A DNA stretch of 64,000 nt from Paramecium sonneborni. Lineage: Eukaryota; Ciliophora; Oligohymenophorea; Peniculida; Parameciidae. Shown one piece after another: positions 41,335 through 54,300 of the stretch. Location: positions 464,461-528,460 of the forward strand of contig CAJJDN010000046.1 of assembly GCA_905182985.1 (NCBI GenBank), given 5' to 3'. Every line of letters starts with the position of its first letter. The first letter of the stretch is position 1. Made by a program: the position numbers and the translations under genes. Under the pieces are notes generated by a model. That model searched no databases. It saw only the letters and a list, made by a program, of their open reading frames with translations, and was not told the origin of the DNA.

Positions 41335-41761
41335 TGTTTATTTTTTTTAATTATGAATGCAAATATATCTTCATAAAAATACTTCTTGAATTCATACCAT
41401 TAACATTTATACAACCAAATAATACTTTTAGAGAATAAATAGAACCATTAATATTAAAATCTCGATCTTTAGATAATTATTATATGAATTATATTGATTA
41501 AAATTATCATATTCAATAAATAATCATGTTTATAATTTAAGTTTAATAAGTAGAAGACTTATTCTCTTGATCTTTAACTTTTTAAAAAGAAAAGGACAAG
41601 CAAATGTCATTTGTCAAATAGAATTTTTTAGAAACACAAATGAGAACAATGATCTTGTATCCAATTCTTTTAAATTATCGCTTTGTTCAATTTACTTATT
41701 CTAACTTTTTTTTATATTTTGATAATTTTTGATTAATTTTAATTTCTATTTAATTTTATTG
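41335..41761. other. Divergent intergenic region
   Basis: About 430 bases between the minus-strand small gene and the + strand relic at 41762. It probably holds the promoter of the small gene. No motif recognised. Confidence 0.4.
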
Positions 41762-43387
41762 ATGACTATTTTGAGATTGTGGATACTTAATTTTAAAAAT
41801 ATAAGAATTGATGAACTTACAAGAACCATAAAATATATAAAATCAATCATTTTAATCTAAAGTGATTAATTAGCTTTAGTTGATTTGGTTAGAACAAAAA
41901 TAAACATAATTTTAAATTTATTTTATAAATAAAGAAATTAAGAAATAATTTCTTTCAATCTTCCAGAATAATAGATTTACAATTTTGAATTTATAAAGTC
42001 AAGGAAAATTTAATTGCTTTATATTTTTGGTTGTTAATTCACTCATATATTATAAAAAATAAAAGTATCAAAATATAATATTTTGAGGGTTGTATTGAAT
42101 TCAAATGATTAAGTATTAATAATTATAAATAAAGCATATAATTATTTTTTAATTAATGATCTTGAATTGAAAGAAGACTTAAATTCATCATTTTAAATAA
42201 ATAGAAGATTTAAAGCAGCTATTGATTACTCTATTGAAAGAATCCATTTTTTCATATAGTTTTTATCTTTTGGAAACAATAATAAATCTTCTTAAATTTT
42301 AATAAAAAGCTATCAATAGGTACTTAGTTATTTTGAGTTGATCGATTAGATTTATATTTTTTTTAATTACAAAAATTATATGTAATTTTTTATAAAAGAA
42401 TTTGTTCAGTTTGAATTTAATTATAAACTTGATAAGACAAATAAATGAAAATATTTATTAATTAAATTATCAATATTTTGTAAATTATCAAATGCTAAAA
42501 AAATATTTGCAAGAATTTTTTAAGAATCTCCTAAAATGAATCATTAAAAAGGATTAATTTGGTTAATCTCTAATTCACGAGCAATCTTTAGTATAAATAT
42601 AAGGAGAACAATTATTTAATTATTGTTATAAAAACCATGCCATGATAGATTTAATTCAGTTAAAGATAATTACGAGGCAGAGAATGTTTTATTTTACATA
42701 TTAGAGAATGAGACACAATTTTAGATCAATAATAAAAGAAAATGATTTAGGATAAACTTTGGATGAAATTTTTTAGATATTCTTTATTTGAAAGCATTGT
42801 TGATATACAAATATACTTACATTATTTCTAGAGCCAGCTTTATTTAATATTGGTTAAGGTTAATCATATATTTCATAGCTTTTGCATTTATGACCACTCA
42901 AACTTAACATTTCGGATAAAGGTAGGGGACAGAAATAGATAATCATTTGTTAGGTATTAAATTATAAAAAAATAATTTAGAAGCTTTATAGAAATCAAGT
43001 ACTTTATTTATCAATCTTTATAATAAAATATTTACTTATAATATGCTTAATTATTTTTCAATACTTCAAGATATAATTTTAATTAAAATCCTAATATTCG
43101 AAAAAAAAGAGTCAGAATCAATTGAATGAAATCTTATAGAAAGTTTCAAATAGAGAAATATAATATGTAATTGTAATAAATTAGAAAGAAGATTTGAAAT
43201 CATCGGTTTAACTTAAGGAGATTGTTAAATTATAAACACTAGAATAAAAAATTAAGCATGTTATAAAACTTGTGAATGTAAAGATGAATTTAATTGTGAT
43301 TCTTGCAGATATGCTGATTATCCTAATTATTAAATTACTTTCAAAAATGTCACAAAATTAGAAAATTAGCTATAATCATGTGTTTGA
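41762..43387 (+). pseudogene. Large reading frame broken only by in-frame TGA codons
   Basis: From ATG 41762 one frame runs 542 codons to TGA 43385-43387 without a frameshift, but contains TGA at 42446, 42743, 42764 and 43127; no GT...AG intron removes them. The translated pieces are coding-like: DELTRTIKYIKSI, INDLELKEDLNSSFQINRRF, a membrane-like segment WLRLIIYFIAFAFM near 42.86 kb, and a C-terminal cysteine cluster CYKTCECKDEFNCDSC near 43.26-43.31 kb. The same frame can be followed with more TGAs to the assembly gap. Likely a decaying gene for a membrane protein; family not recognised. With one stop codon the openness alone is weak evidence; the cysteine cluster is the strongest sign. 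Confidence 0.42.
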
Positions 43388-43914
43388 TTCATTTCATGAT
43401 TTACAATGAATGGGAATTCACAAATTATAGAGGTATTTAGCTTTAAGGTCAACTATTTAGAGCTCAGATCTTGGCAGTTTAGCAAGCTAAAAATAGTTGT
43501 TGTTCTGTTTTTTGATTATTAAATTCTAAAAATCTTTAAATTTTATTAAATAAATTTCATATATTTGGCAAACAAAAATTAAGCTATTCGAATCATAAAA
43601 GATATGGCAAACTAAATTTCAGAATTAAGGGAAGTTAAAAAGATCTATAACTGATACTTTATGATTTAGAATTGACAGAATGAATATATACAAAAATAAA
43701 TAGCTTTCTTAAATCAAAACTAAAGTCTTACTGCTATATCATTCTATGTATTCAATATTAAAGAAATAAAAAGATATTTATATTCTCTCGATCATTGTTG
43801 TAATTATAATTCATTAAATAGATTTTATTAATCCATCATCAACATTTTCAAAAATCTCAAAAGTTAATTATTATCATTTTTACAGCAAAAGATAAAATAT
43901 AATTATTTAATTAT
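43388..43914. other. Sequence between relic and gap
   Basis: About 530 bases up to the gap. A + strand frame from ATG 43680 (MNIYKNKQLSQIKTKVLLLY) is open into the Ns and includes a hydrophobic stretch (IYILSIIVVIII), and the frame of the preceding relic also continues here. Only one can be coding; neither is firm. Confidence 0.35.
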
Positions 43915-44568
43915 NNNNNNNNNNNNNNNNNNNNNNNNNNNNNNNNNNNNNNNNNNNNNNNNNNNNNNNNNNNNNNNNNNNNNNNNNNNNNNNNNNNNNN
44001 NNNNNNNNNNNNNNNNNNNNNNNNNNNNNNNNNNNNNNNNNNNNNNNNNNNNNNNNNNNNNNNNNNNNNNNNNNNNNNNNNNNNNNNNNNNNNNNNNNNN
44101 NNNNNNNNNNNNNNNNNNNNNNNNNNNNNNNNNNNNNNNNNNNNNNNNNNNNNNNNNNNNNNNNNNNNNNNNNNNNNNNNNNNNNNNNNNNNNNNNNNNN
44201 NNNNNNNNNNNNNNNNNNNNNNNNNNNNNNNNNNNNNNNNNNNNNNNNNNNNNNNNNNNNNNNNNNNNNNNNNNNNNNNNNNNNNNNNNNNNNNNNNNNN
44301 NNNNNNNNNNNNNNNNNNNNNNNNNNNNNNNNNNNNNNNNNNNNNNNNNNNNNNNNNNNNNNNNNNNNNNNNNNNNNNNNNNNNNNNNNNNNNNNNNNNN
44401 NNNNNNNNNNNNNNNNNNNNNNNNNNNNNNNNNNNNNNNNNNNNNNNNNNNNNNNNNNNNNNNNNNNNNNNNNNNNNNNNNNNNNNNNNNNNNNNNNNNN
44501 NNNNNNNNNNNNNNNNNNNNNNNNNNNNNNNNNNNNNNNNNNNNNNNNNNNNNNNNNNNNNNNNNNNN
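43915..44568. other. Assembly gap (654 Ns)
   Basis: Continuous run of N. Sequence and true length here are unknown, so linkage of the left and right halves depends on scaffolding. Confidence 1.
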
Positions 44569-44599
44569 GATTGTAAATCTATTAAATAATGAATTTTAT
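44569..44599 (+). repeat. 31-base perfect repeat, copy 2
   Basis: Identical to 32081-32111 and starting at the very first base after the gap, so the shared sequence may extend further into the unsequenced part. Confidence 0.9.
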
Positions 44600-44642
44600 A
44601 ATATAATATAATATAATATAATATAATACAATATAATATAAT
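44598..44642 (+). repeat. (ATAAT)n pentanucleotide microsatellite
   Basis: About nine units of ATAAT with one substitution (ATACA) near the right end. It lies right after the gap and probably contributed to the assembly break. Confidence 0.9.
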
Positions 44643-45305
44643 TGATTAATTTTTTTTAATGTTTTTAGGTTGAATATTTAAAAAAAATTATTTATTTAAA
44701 GCTATTCCATTTTGTTACTGAAAGATAATTTTTTTTTTTGATTTTCAATAGTCAATATTAATATTTAACTGAAATTTAAGACCATAATATTATTAATGAT
44801 TTGTGAGTTATATAAATTAAGTATTCTGGATTACTAAAATTATATAATATATTCTTTATGTTTTGATCACAATTAATAAAATAATATTAAAAATATTTAT
44901 ATTAAATAAAGGCTTTACTTTTAACATGCTTTTTTATAATCGGTATATTATAATCGTATTTGTTAAAACATTCTTTAATTGTAATTTTGAGATTGATATG
45001 ATATCTGCTTTGAATTTTTTCAATGCTTGTAATATCATTTTGTGGTGCAAATTATCTGTAAGTATGTTTTTGATTTGTAACGCAATTATATAAAATTAAT
45101 AATAGGTTGTGTAATGCAGATGTAAAGATGAATATTTATAAAGTCTATTCAATATCTAATTAGGAGGATGCTATTAATTTTAGAGAAAACCGAATGACTT
45201 TCAGCAATCTCTTGCACGACGATGAATAGCTATTTATTTAACTTTCAATTAAATATTCTGTATTAAAAGTGTCCGGTATTAACATAAACAATTAATTAAT
45301 ATTAA
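44643..45305. other. Upstream region of the giant REJ-type gene
   Basis: About 660 bases. A + strand frame at 45128-45355 (ATG; MNIYKVYSISNQEDAINFRE..., 75 codons) has well-varied composition but overlaps the start of the next gene in another frame; it may be a gene remnant. The rest is AT-rich and probably contains the promoter. Confidence 0.4.
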
Positions 45306-48300
45306 ATGTCGAGGTCAATCTTTAAATTAGTTGTTATGATATTGAAAATGGCTGAAGTATATGGGATTTTCGAAGTTATATCCTCATCATTCTAAGGGAA
45401 TAGCTTTACAGATTCAGACAGTATATGTTGTTTATCAATGATAGGCTGGATTGTAAGCGGAGCAGAGCCTTAAATTACGAATTGTATGGATAATAGATTA
45501 TTTGGAGGCTAAAATGCTTTCGGATATGGTGTTAGTGCTAGTAAAATCTTCTCTCTTCCACCACATTATAAATTAAATCTGAAGATGCAATTTTGGAAGT
45601 AAAAATAAATGAGATATGACTAGAATTGATTCATTTGATAATGAATTCGCATATATTTATGTTGATTAAGTGTTAGTTTGGCAACAATAATTTTAATATT
45701 AAGATGGAACATAAATATGTGGTACAGAAGCAGATTGGAAAGAACAACCAGTTGATTTAGATTTAATCATCAACCATAGTGGCTCAACTGCAATAGTTGT
45801 TATCACAAGTACCTTGGATGATTGGGCTGATAATGTAAATATTCATAATTAATTTATATAGGAATCATGGGGATTTAAAGATTTTGTTTTGGCTATTGAG
45901 CAATGTCCATAAGGATGCTTAGTTTGTTAAGAAGGAGAAACTGCAATGCAATGCTCATTTTGGATATCATTTTCTAAAAGTTGGGAATAATTAAATATTG
46001 ATGAACTAACATAAGATGGTTGGGATGTTAGTTCTGGAACTGCAGAAGCTACGTAATGTGGAGGTATTTGATTGATATAAACTTTTTAGCTGTTAGTTTG
46101 TTTGGGGGATAAGCTAAAACTGGAAATGAAACAACAATAAGTAAAAGTTTAACAAATATTCCAAATCATACGAAATTAAAAATCAGATTTTTGTTTGTTG
46201 TGTTAGATTCATGGGATGATGAATTCGCTAGATTGAAAGTAGATAATGTATTAGTTTGGGAAAGGCAATTTAATTATTATGAGGGTTATTATTATAGTTT
46301 ATGTAATGAATAACCAGAGATTTGGAATACATAATTATTTTTTAGAGTCGATATAATATTGGATCATACAAGGGATTAAGTGGAATTGGAATTTACGACA
46401 ACTTTAGATGATATTTTAACTGATGAATCTTTTGGATTAAGAGATCTATCTATTTTTTATTATATATTATGTCCTTAGAATTGTGCTTGGTGTACAGAGG
46501 AAAGTTGTTTAAGTATATAATGATATAATAAATTATTAGAATGTGATGATGGATATTATAATAGTGGAATAGAGGATAAATGGTGTTAAAGTATAATCAT
46601 ATTAAATAAATTAAGAATGTCATTCATCATGTTAAGAATGTGAAGGAACAACAAATTAGGATTGCACTTATTGTGGAGATCCAAATATTACTAATAAGCA
46701 ATTGGTTGATGGATAATGTCAATGCATTGCAAGAAATATTTAGGTAGTATTACCTGATAAGACAGTAAAATGTTTACGTAAAATTATTAATTATATCCAA
46801 GCATGCCATCAAAGATGTGAAAAGTGTTATAAACCAAAAGATGATACAATTAATTAATATTGCACAATGTGTATAGCAGGATAGAATAGATAAGTGTCAG
46901 ATGATCTTAAATGTATTTGTAAATCTGGATATGGTGAAGATGGAATCTCAGATTTATGTGTTTGTAAATGTTTTTTTATATATCTTGAGAATGCCATTAT
47001 TCATGTGAGAATTGTAAAGGTTCTTTATCAACTGACTGCACTTCTTGCTCATCATTACATAATCGTCATTTGACATTAAATAATTTATGTTCATGTAATA
47101 AGGCATATGTTGAATTTGGAATATAAAATCCTATATGTTAATGTAAATATAATTCTAATTGACTTAGTTATATGTGATCATACTTGTGCTGATTGTGATA
47201 TATCAGGAATAGATTAATGTACAAGTTGTCCATCTACTAGATAACCAGATAGAGTAGGATCAACTTTTAAATGTCTATGCAAAGATACTCATTATTTTAG
47301 TGATGGTTTCTAATTAGAATGTTAATAATGTCATTCCACTTGTAAAACATGTAATGGAATCTATGATAATAATTGTTTAACTTGTGATACCACTTATAGA
47401 CAATTAGTCATGTTCAAATGTATTTGTCCTTATGGATACTATGATGTAGGTTAAATGCAATGTTCACGTAAATCAATATATTAATTCTAAAAGCTTGTCA
47501 TTATACTTGTATGACTTGTTTTGGCCCTTTAGCTAATAATTGCATTTCATGCGCAACCACTAACAATAGATTTGTCAAGGCTAATTAATGTTTATGTAAT
47601 GATCAATACATTGAAATTACAATTGGTGATCCAATGTGCCATAGTATTAATTTAAAAACAATTAAATAGAATGTTCATATCGATGTAACAACTGTATTCT
47701 GACAACTGAAACTTGTATATCATGTCCTCCTTTATCCAATCGAGAACTTGGTACTAATTAATCTTGTGCTTGTCCACTTAAATCGTATGATTAACCTAAT
47801 AATCCTATATGCATAAGTATACTTAACTATTATCTTTAGCCTGTCATTAAACATGTTTAACATGCAATGGATCATTATCTAATTAATGCTTAACTTGTAA
47901 TACTTAAATCAACAGAATATTAAATGATCTATTCGAATGTTTATGTAAAACCAATTATTATGATTCTGGATAATTAGAATGCCAATGTAATTAATTATTT
48001 TACTTTCTAGAATGTAGTCCTTACTGTTTAAATTGTAATACTACTCCAGATAATTGTCTTTCTTGTAAAACAGATCGTTATTTACAGGGAAACACTTGTT
48101 TATGTTAAAATAAATTATCAGGAGCTCTAATTAGTACTTATTAAAATCTTAGTAATCCTATTTGTTAAAGTATTATTTTTAATTATTTAGATTGTCATTA
48201 TTCTTGTTTAAATTGCAATGGTTCAACATCAAATAAATGTACAACCTGTCTAGATAGTGAAAATAGATATTTACAAAATTTTAGTTGTCTTTGTGCTCCT

Positions 48301-51300
48301 CATTATTTTGATGTTGGAAAACCTAAGTGTTTATGTAATTATTAATTCATTTTTAATAGAATGTAATTATAGTTGTGAAACTTGTGCAATTTTAGATACT
48401 GCATGTTTAACTTGTTATCCATCAAGTTTTAGAACTTTAAATAATCAAAAATGTATCTGCCAAAATGGATATTTTGATGATGGGGTTAATTCTATCTGTT
48501 CGAGTATAAATCTTTCTAATATTAGAATGCCATTATTCTTGTTTTAAATGTAGTTCATTTTCAACCAAATGTGACTCATGTGGTTTAACATCTAATAGAG
48601 AATTCAATAATTTACTATTTTCTTGCAATTGTTTTAATAATTATTATGATTCTGGTATAGAAATTTGTTAGAAATGTCATTATTCTTGTTCAACATGTAA
48701 TTCATTTGGATCTTAATCTTGTAAATCTTGTTTAGATAAAACTATATCATTTAGAGTCATTAATGGTAATATATGTCAATGTTTGTTTGGATATTATGAT
48801 GATGGAAACTCAACAAATTGTAAAAAATGCTCAATTTTTTGTTAAACATGTTAAAATGCAGCTGATTATTGTACTTCTTGCACATCTACTAGACATTTAG
48901 AAACAAATAAATGTATCTGTGATACAGGTTATTTTGATCAAATGCTTGAATTATGTAGCAAATGTGATTCTAATTGTGTAAATTGTAAATTAAGTCCCAA
49001 AAATTGTATTGAATGTGATTCCACATTATTGAAAGTATTTGATAATAAAACTCAAACTTGTATTTGTATGAATGGAACTACAGATATAAATGGTGTATGT
49101 TAATTTTGTGATATTACCTGTTTAACATGTATAAATACTATTAGTAATTGTTCATCCTGTAAAGCTTTAAAATTACTTATAAATACTAAATGTTAATGTA
49201 TTGAAGGCACTTATGAAACAGGTGTTGATAAAGAATGTTAGCTTTGTAATTCTACTTGTTAGACATGTATAAATAAAGAAAATTATTGTACATCCTGTTC
49301 AACAGATAAATATCGAATCTTTAAAACAGGAAACATATGCATTTGCTAAGATGGTTATTATGAAGATTTAGTGACTTTTGTTTGTAAACAATGCGATTTT
49401 TCTTGTTTAACTTGTTAGATTACATCGAAAAATTGTTAATCTTGTGATTCAAAAATGAATCTTAGTCTGGATCTCTAAAATAAATGCATATGCTCATCAG
49501 GTTTTTTCTTAAATTCAACTTCTAGAATTTGTGAAGGTAAATGTTCATTATTATTTTAAATTAGCTTGTAATATCACATGTAAAGAATGCAAAAATCTTA
49601 CTTAGTGTAATGAATGCGAACCTATAACTAGACACTTAGATTCAGAAAACTTACAATGTCTATGTAAAGATGGATATTATGAAGTGAATTAAAGGAAATG
49701 TTCATGTATCAAATTTGTTGTAAAAAATAGTATGTAATATAACTTGTAAAACTTGCATCAATTAAGCAACTAAATGTAAAACATGTGAAGCAATTTATTA
49801 TCGAATCCTAAATAATTCAAATGCATGTATCTGTTTGGATGGCTATTATGATGTTGGAATAGAAATGTGTTTATTATGCAATAAATTATGTAAAACATGT
49901 TAAATTAGTTCTACTAAATGTTACTCTTGTTATGAAATAGAGTAATTTAGATATTTAAGTTCTAATTAATGTATCTGTAAGTCAGGATACTATGATAATG
50001 GTTTTCCATTATGTGAAAGTATTTATTAATGATATTTTAAGAATGTTCGAATTCTTGTCTCACATGTTCAGGTAAAAAAGATTATTGTACCAGTTGTGAT
50101 ATTAATCAAAATAGAGTTGATCTCTCAGCAATTAAAAAATGTCCTTGCTCAACCGGATTCTTTTCAGATGAAAATGAAGTTTGTTAAAGTATTAATTTCA
50201 ATAATAATTAGAATGTAGTTTAAAATGTTCGTCATGTTCTTTATATAAAGATAGCTGTCTAAGTTGTTCAATATCCAAAACTTCAAACAGACTTAGTATC
50301 TCTAAAAATTGTAATTGCAAAGAAGGATATTATGATGATGATCTTTAACTTGATTGTTAGAATTGCAGTGTTCGATGTAAACTTTGCTCATAATCTTCAA
50401 CAAATTGTTAAATTTGTTCTATAAACTTGAGAGAAAACCCTCCTGTTTGCAATTGTAAAGCAGGTTTTTATGAAAATTAATCTTTTAATTGTGAAGGTAA
50501 TTATATCTTTAGTAATATTTTAGTTTGTGAAAATTAATGTAATACTTGTGAAAAGACTAGTTCTAATTGTTTAACTTGTAAAGAGGGAAGATATACATAA
50601 AAATGTCTTTGTGAAGATGGATATTTTGAAGGAGGATAACCTTTATGTCTATGTATTTTTTGTTAAATACTTTAAGAATGTAGTTTTTAATGTAAAACAT
50701 GTTCATTATCTTCTTTGAATTGTTTAATTTGCAAAGGAGATCGTTAAATTATTCCATCGTGTTCTTGCCCTGATGGATTTTATGATGATTTTAAAAATGA
50801 TTCTTGTTAAGTTTGTGATCGATTATGCAAGACTTGTAATATTGATGGTTGTCTTTCTTGCATTGGAAATAGAGTTTTAACATCTGAAATGGCTTGTGAA
50901 GAACCACCACATTCTGTAATTCATACTGAAACTCCTTGGTGTTCAAGTAATTATATACTTTTAATTTATTAATAGCTTGTAATGTAGCAGTGATTGATGC
51001 TAGATTCTCTGATGATTTACTTTCAATTTCAGTTAAATTTGATTTTCCATTAAACCCCAGCTTTTTCACTTCTTAATTTCAAGATAATATTTGCTTTTAA
51101 ATACTAGATGAATAAACATACTTAAAATTGGGAAAAAGTCCAAATTGTTTTTTAGATCATAACGACTCTATGATATTAATCATAGAAGTAGGATAATAGG
51201 TTTCGATTATACCAGGAGATTAAATAATATTTTATGGATAATATTTTGGACATCTAAATTGTGTCTAAAAAATAGATATATTCATCCTTAATTAAGTTAA

Positions 51301-54300
51301 AATTCCTATTAATCCGGTTTCTCCTAAAATCTTTTATGATTTGCCTACCTATTTTTTAAATCCTTGTGATGATAATACTATTCCTATCAAATCTATTATT
51401 TTTGATGGTCTCAGATAATTAATAGGAATTAGATGGACTTTTTCAGTAGATGGATAAAATGGAAATGGGAATCTTGAAAGTTTTGTAAATTCATTAACTA
51501 ATCTCTAAAACTTAGAACTTTCTATCCCATTATAAACATTGCCTAAATAATCTAACATAACTTTCTTTGTAGAATTTCAAAATTTTGTTTAATAAAAATC
51601 CATTCAATTAATATAAGTTTAAACTCATTCTGGATAATTTCCAACTATTCGTTGGATTTCAAAACCTTATTATTATGCTTTTGAAACTATTGTATTACAA
51701 TTTTAAATAAAAAAAAAAGATTGTTCAGAAACAACAACCATTCCCTAAATCGATAACTCTTAATATTAAGTATCTTTAGTTGAAGTTTATAGAAATGAAT
51801 CCAATTCTAGACCATCAAGAGTTAAATACTCTGAAATTACTAATTAAAATTCATTTAATGTGACAATTTAAAATTATACTCTAACATCAAGAGTTGCATA
51901 TGTATTCTCTTAAAACACTTTTGATGCTCTGTTGAACTTTTCATTAACAAGAAATATTACACTTGAAATCAATGCAGGAGGTATTTTTTGTTAGTTTAAT
52001 GGAACAAAAAAGATTTAAAATTATAGAAAAGATTCTAATATATTAATTTCATGCAGAGATCTTGATACACAATATGGATGGAATGAAGATCCATCTATTT
52101 CACTAAATATTACTTGTGTTGATTTAACAATGAATTCACTTTGTAGAGACTTAAATAAACAATTAATCAAAATTAACAAAACTCAAAGCATCCAAACTAT
52201 TTCAAAGTAAACTATCCCACCTTATACAATTCAAAGTTGGTAGGTAACTGCTTAAAAAAAACAATACAAATATACTTTTAAATAAAATATAGTTTATTTA
52301 GACAATGATTTTAAATTATTAGATATCACATACAATAAAGGATATATTATGCGTTCAATCAATAATTATGAAAATCTAAAATTTACAATTCAAATTCCTT
52401 TTGAAGATAGATAATATCTATTAGAATATCAAGTTGCTATTATATACAACTTTTAACTTATTAAGATTCTAAAATCTTCGTATTTTTAATACCATTTTAG
52501 AATATTTGACTATCATACGAAATTTGATAAAGGAAAATAAATTAACCTGAAATTCTTGGCATAATTCACTAATGAAATTATACCTAGTCAAGAGGATTTA
52601 CAATTAACAGTTAATTTGCCTCCAACTTGCATTGTATAAATTTAATCAGAAACTATTGTAGCCTTGTAGCCATTTAAGATAATCACACAATGTGATTTTT
52701 CTAATGCTTCTCCTTTTATGTATTAATTGAGATATTTCATTAACAATCAAGATTATTTAGATTTTATGGATCGAACTTCAGATTATTCATTATTATTAAA
52801 TGGATATCAAACTTCAAATACTTTTGAAGGTTTTTTTCCATTCTCTTAAGCGCATATTTTGATTTAAGTAATAGATTCTCGAGGATCTTATTCAAATATT
52901 GTAAAACAAATTAATATTACATAAGCATAATTTAAATGTTCAGATATAAACATAAACAAATTACCTTATAAACAATAAATTGCAATGTTGATAGAAATAT
53001 TATTGAATCATTAATAATTAAAATATTGCAATTCTATATCGAAATAATTATATTCCAACATTAAATCTAATTTAGGAGCTGAAGATTTAAATGATTAATT
53101 TTTAGTTTATTAAGTAGTAAAACTTTATAAGAGATTTATACTCAATGAAAAAGTCACAAAATCAAATAATAGACTTATGACCATGGATTATTAAGAAAGA
53201 TGCTTTCAAAATTCTACGAAAAGTTTTTACATATAAAACTCCACATTTAATAATACTTTAACTGATACTGCAACTGGCTTAATATCTGAATTATAATAAA
53301 TTAAACTTGTTTCAAAAAAGTTAATTTAAAAATAAACTTAATTTAATAGTGAATTAAATTAGGATGATATCTTTTACGATGAAAAATTATTTTAAAAAAA
53401 GGAGTCAGTTGCATAATCACTACCTATTTTATTACTCATGATTGACGATATTTTTGTTAAAATTTCAACTGTCTTTATTTAATCTGATGAGGATTCTAAA
53501 TAAATTATCTACATCGCTGAGGAATTAATCAGGCTAATCGAAAATATTGCTTTTTAATTTAATGATTAAATAGAGGTTAATGGTCCTACTTTTACTGTTA
53601 ATGGTTAAATATTAAATTTTTAAATAAGCAAACAAACAAAGGATAATTTTAATAATTAATTTAATATAGATAAGGATCTATTAGATGGGTTAATAGATTT
53701 TGTGCAAAAATAATAAATAAGTCTCAATTATAATTATTATATCCTCTAATAAAATATATCGTCTAAATTATCCTAATTCCTTAATACTTCAAACTTATTA
53801 ATAGAATAAAATTTTCTTAGGAAAACCAATTTGAAAAACCACCTTTATGATAATCGTTTCATAGAATACTAAAATATTGAATAAAAATATATAGTTGATA
53901 TCGCTTAATATTAATATTGTTAAGAAGAAGTACCAGAGTAGCTGTTAAATTATTATTATTGTGTTGAGATAAATTCATTTGGAGAATACTTTCTTTGTGA
54001 TTTGTAAGTAGAAGAGATTGATAATATAACTGTTTCAATTTCATGTAAATGTCTCTAGTTTGGTGATATCTTTCTTGTAAGATATACTAATAATTCATAT
54101 GAGGAATAAACTATTAAGTAATAAAATTTAGATGATAAAATGGAGGATTTTGATTTAAAAATAAACGAATAACCTATCCTATTATTTCATGGCATCTTTA
54201 TTATTTTTTCTTTTTTTCTATACATTGAACTAAATTGCATCGAGACAAAAGTTGCATATAACTTTATAAACCATGGAATAATTTTGGAAAGCACAAACGA

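Noticed and set aside
44863..45093. 76-codon + strand frame after the gap
   Set aside because: Composition is typical of translated AT-rich noncoding DNA, with no start context, intron or domain.
50791..51069. Minus-strand 92-codon frame
   Set aside because: Antisense shadow of the cysteine-repeat to REJ transition of the + strand giant gene, where the + frame is continuous.
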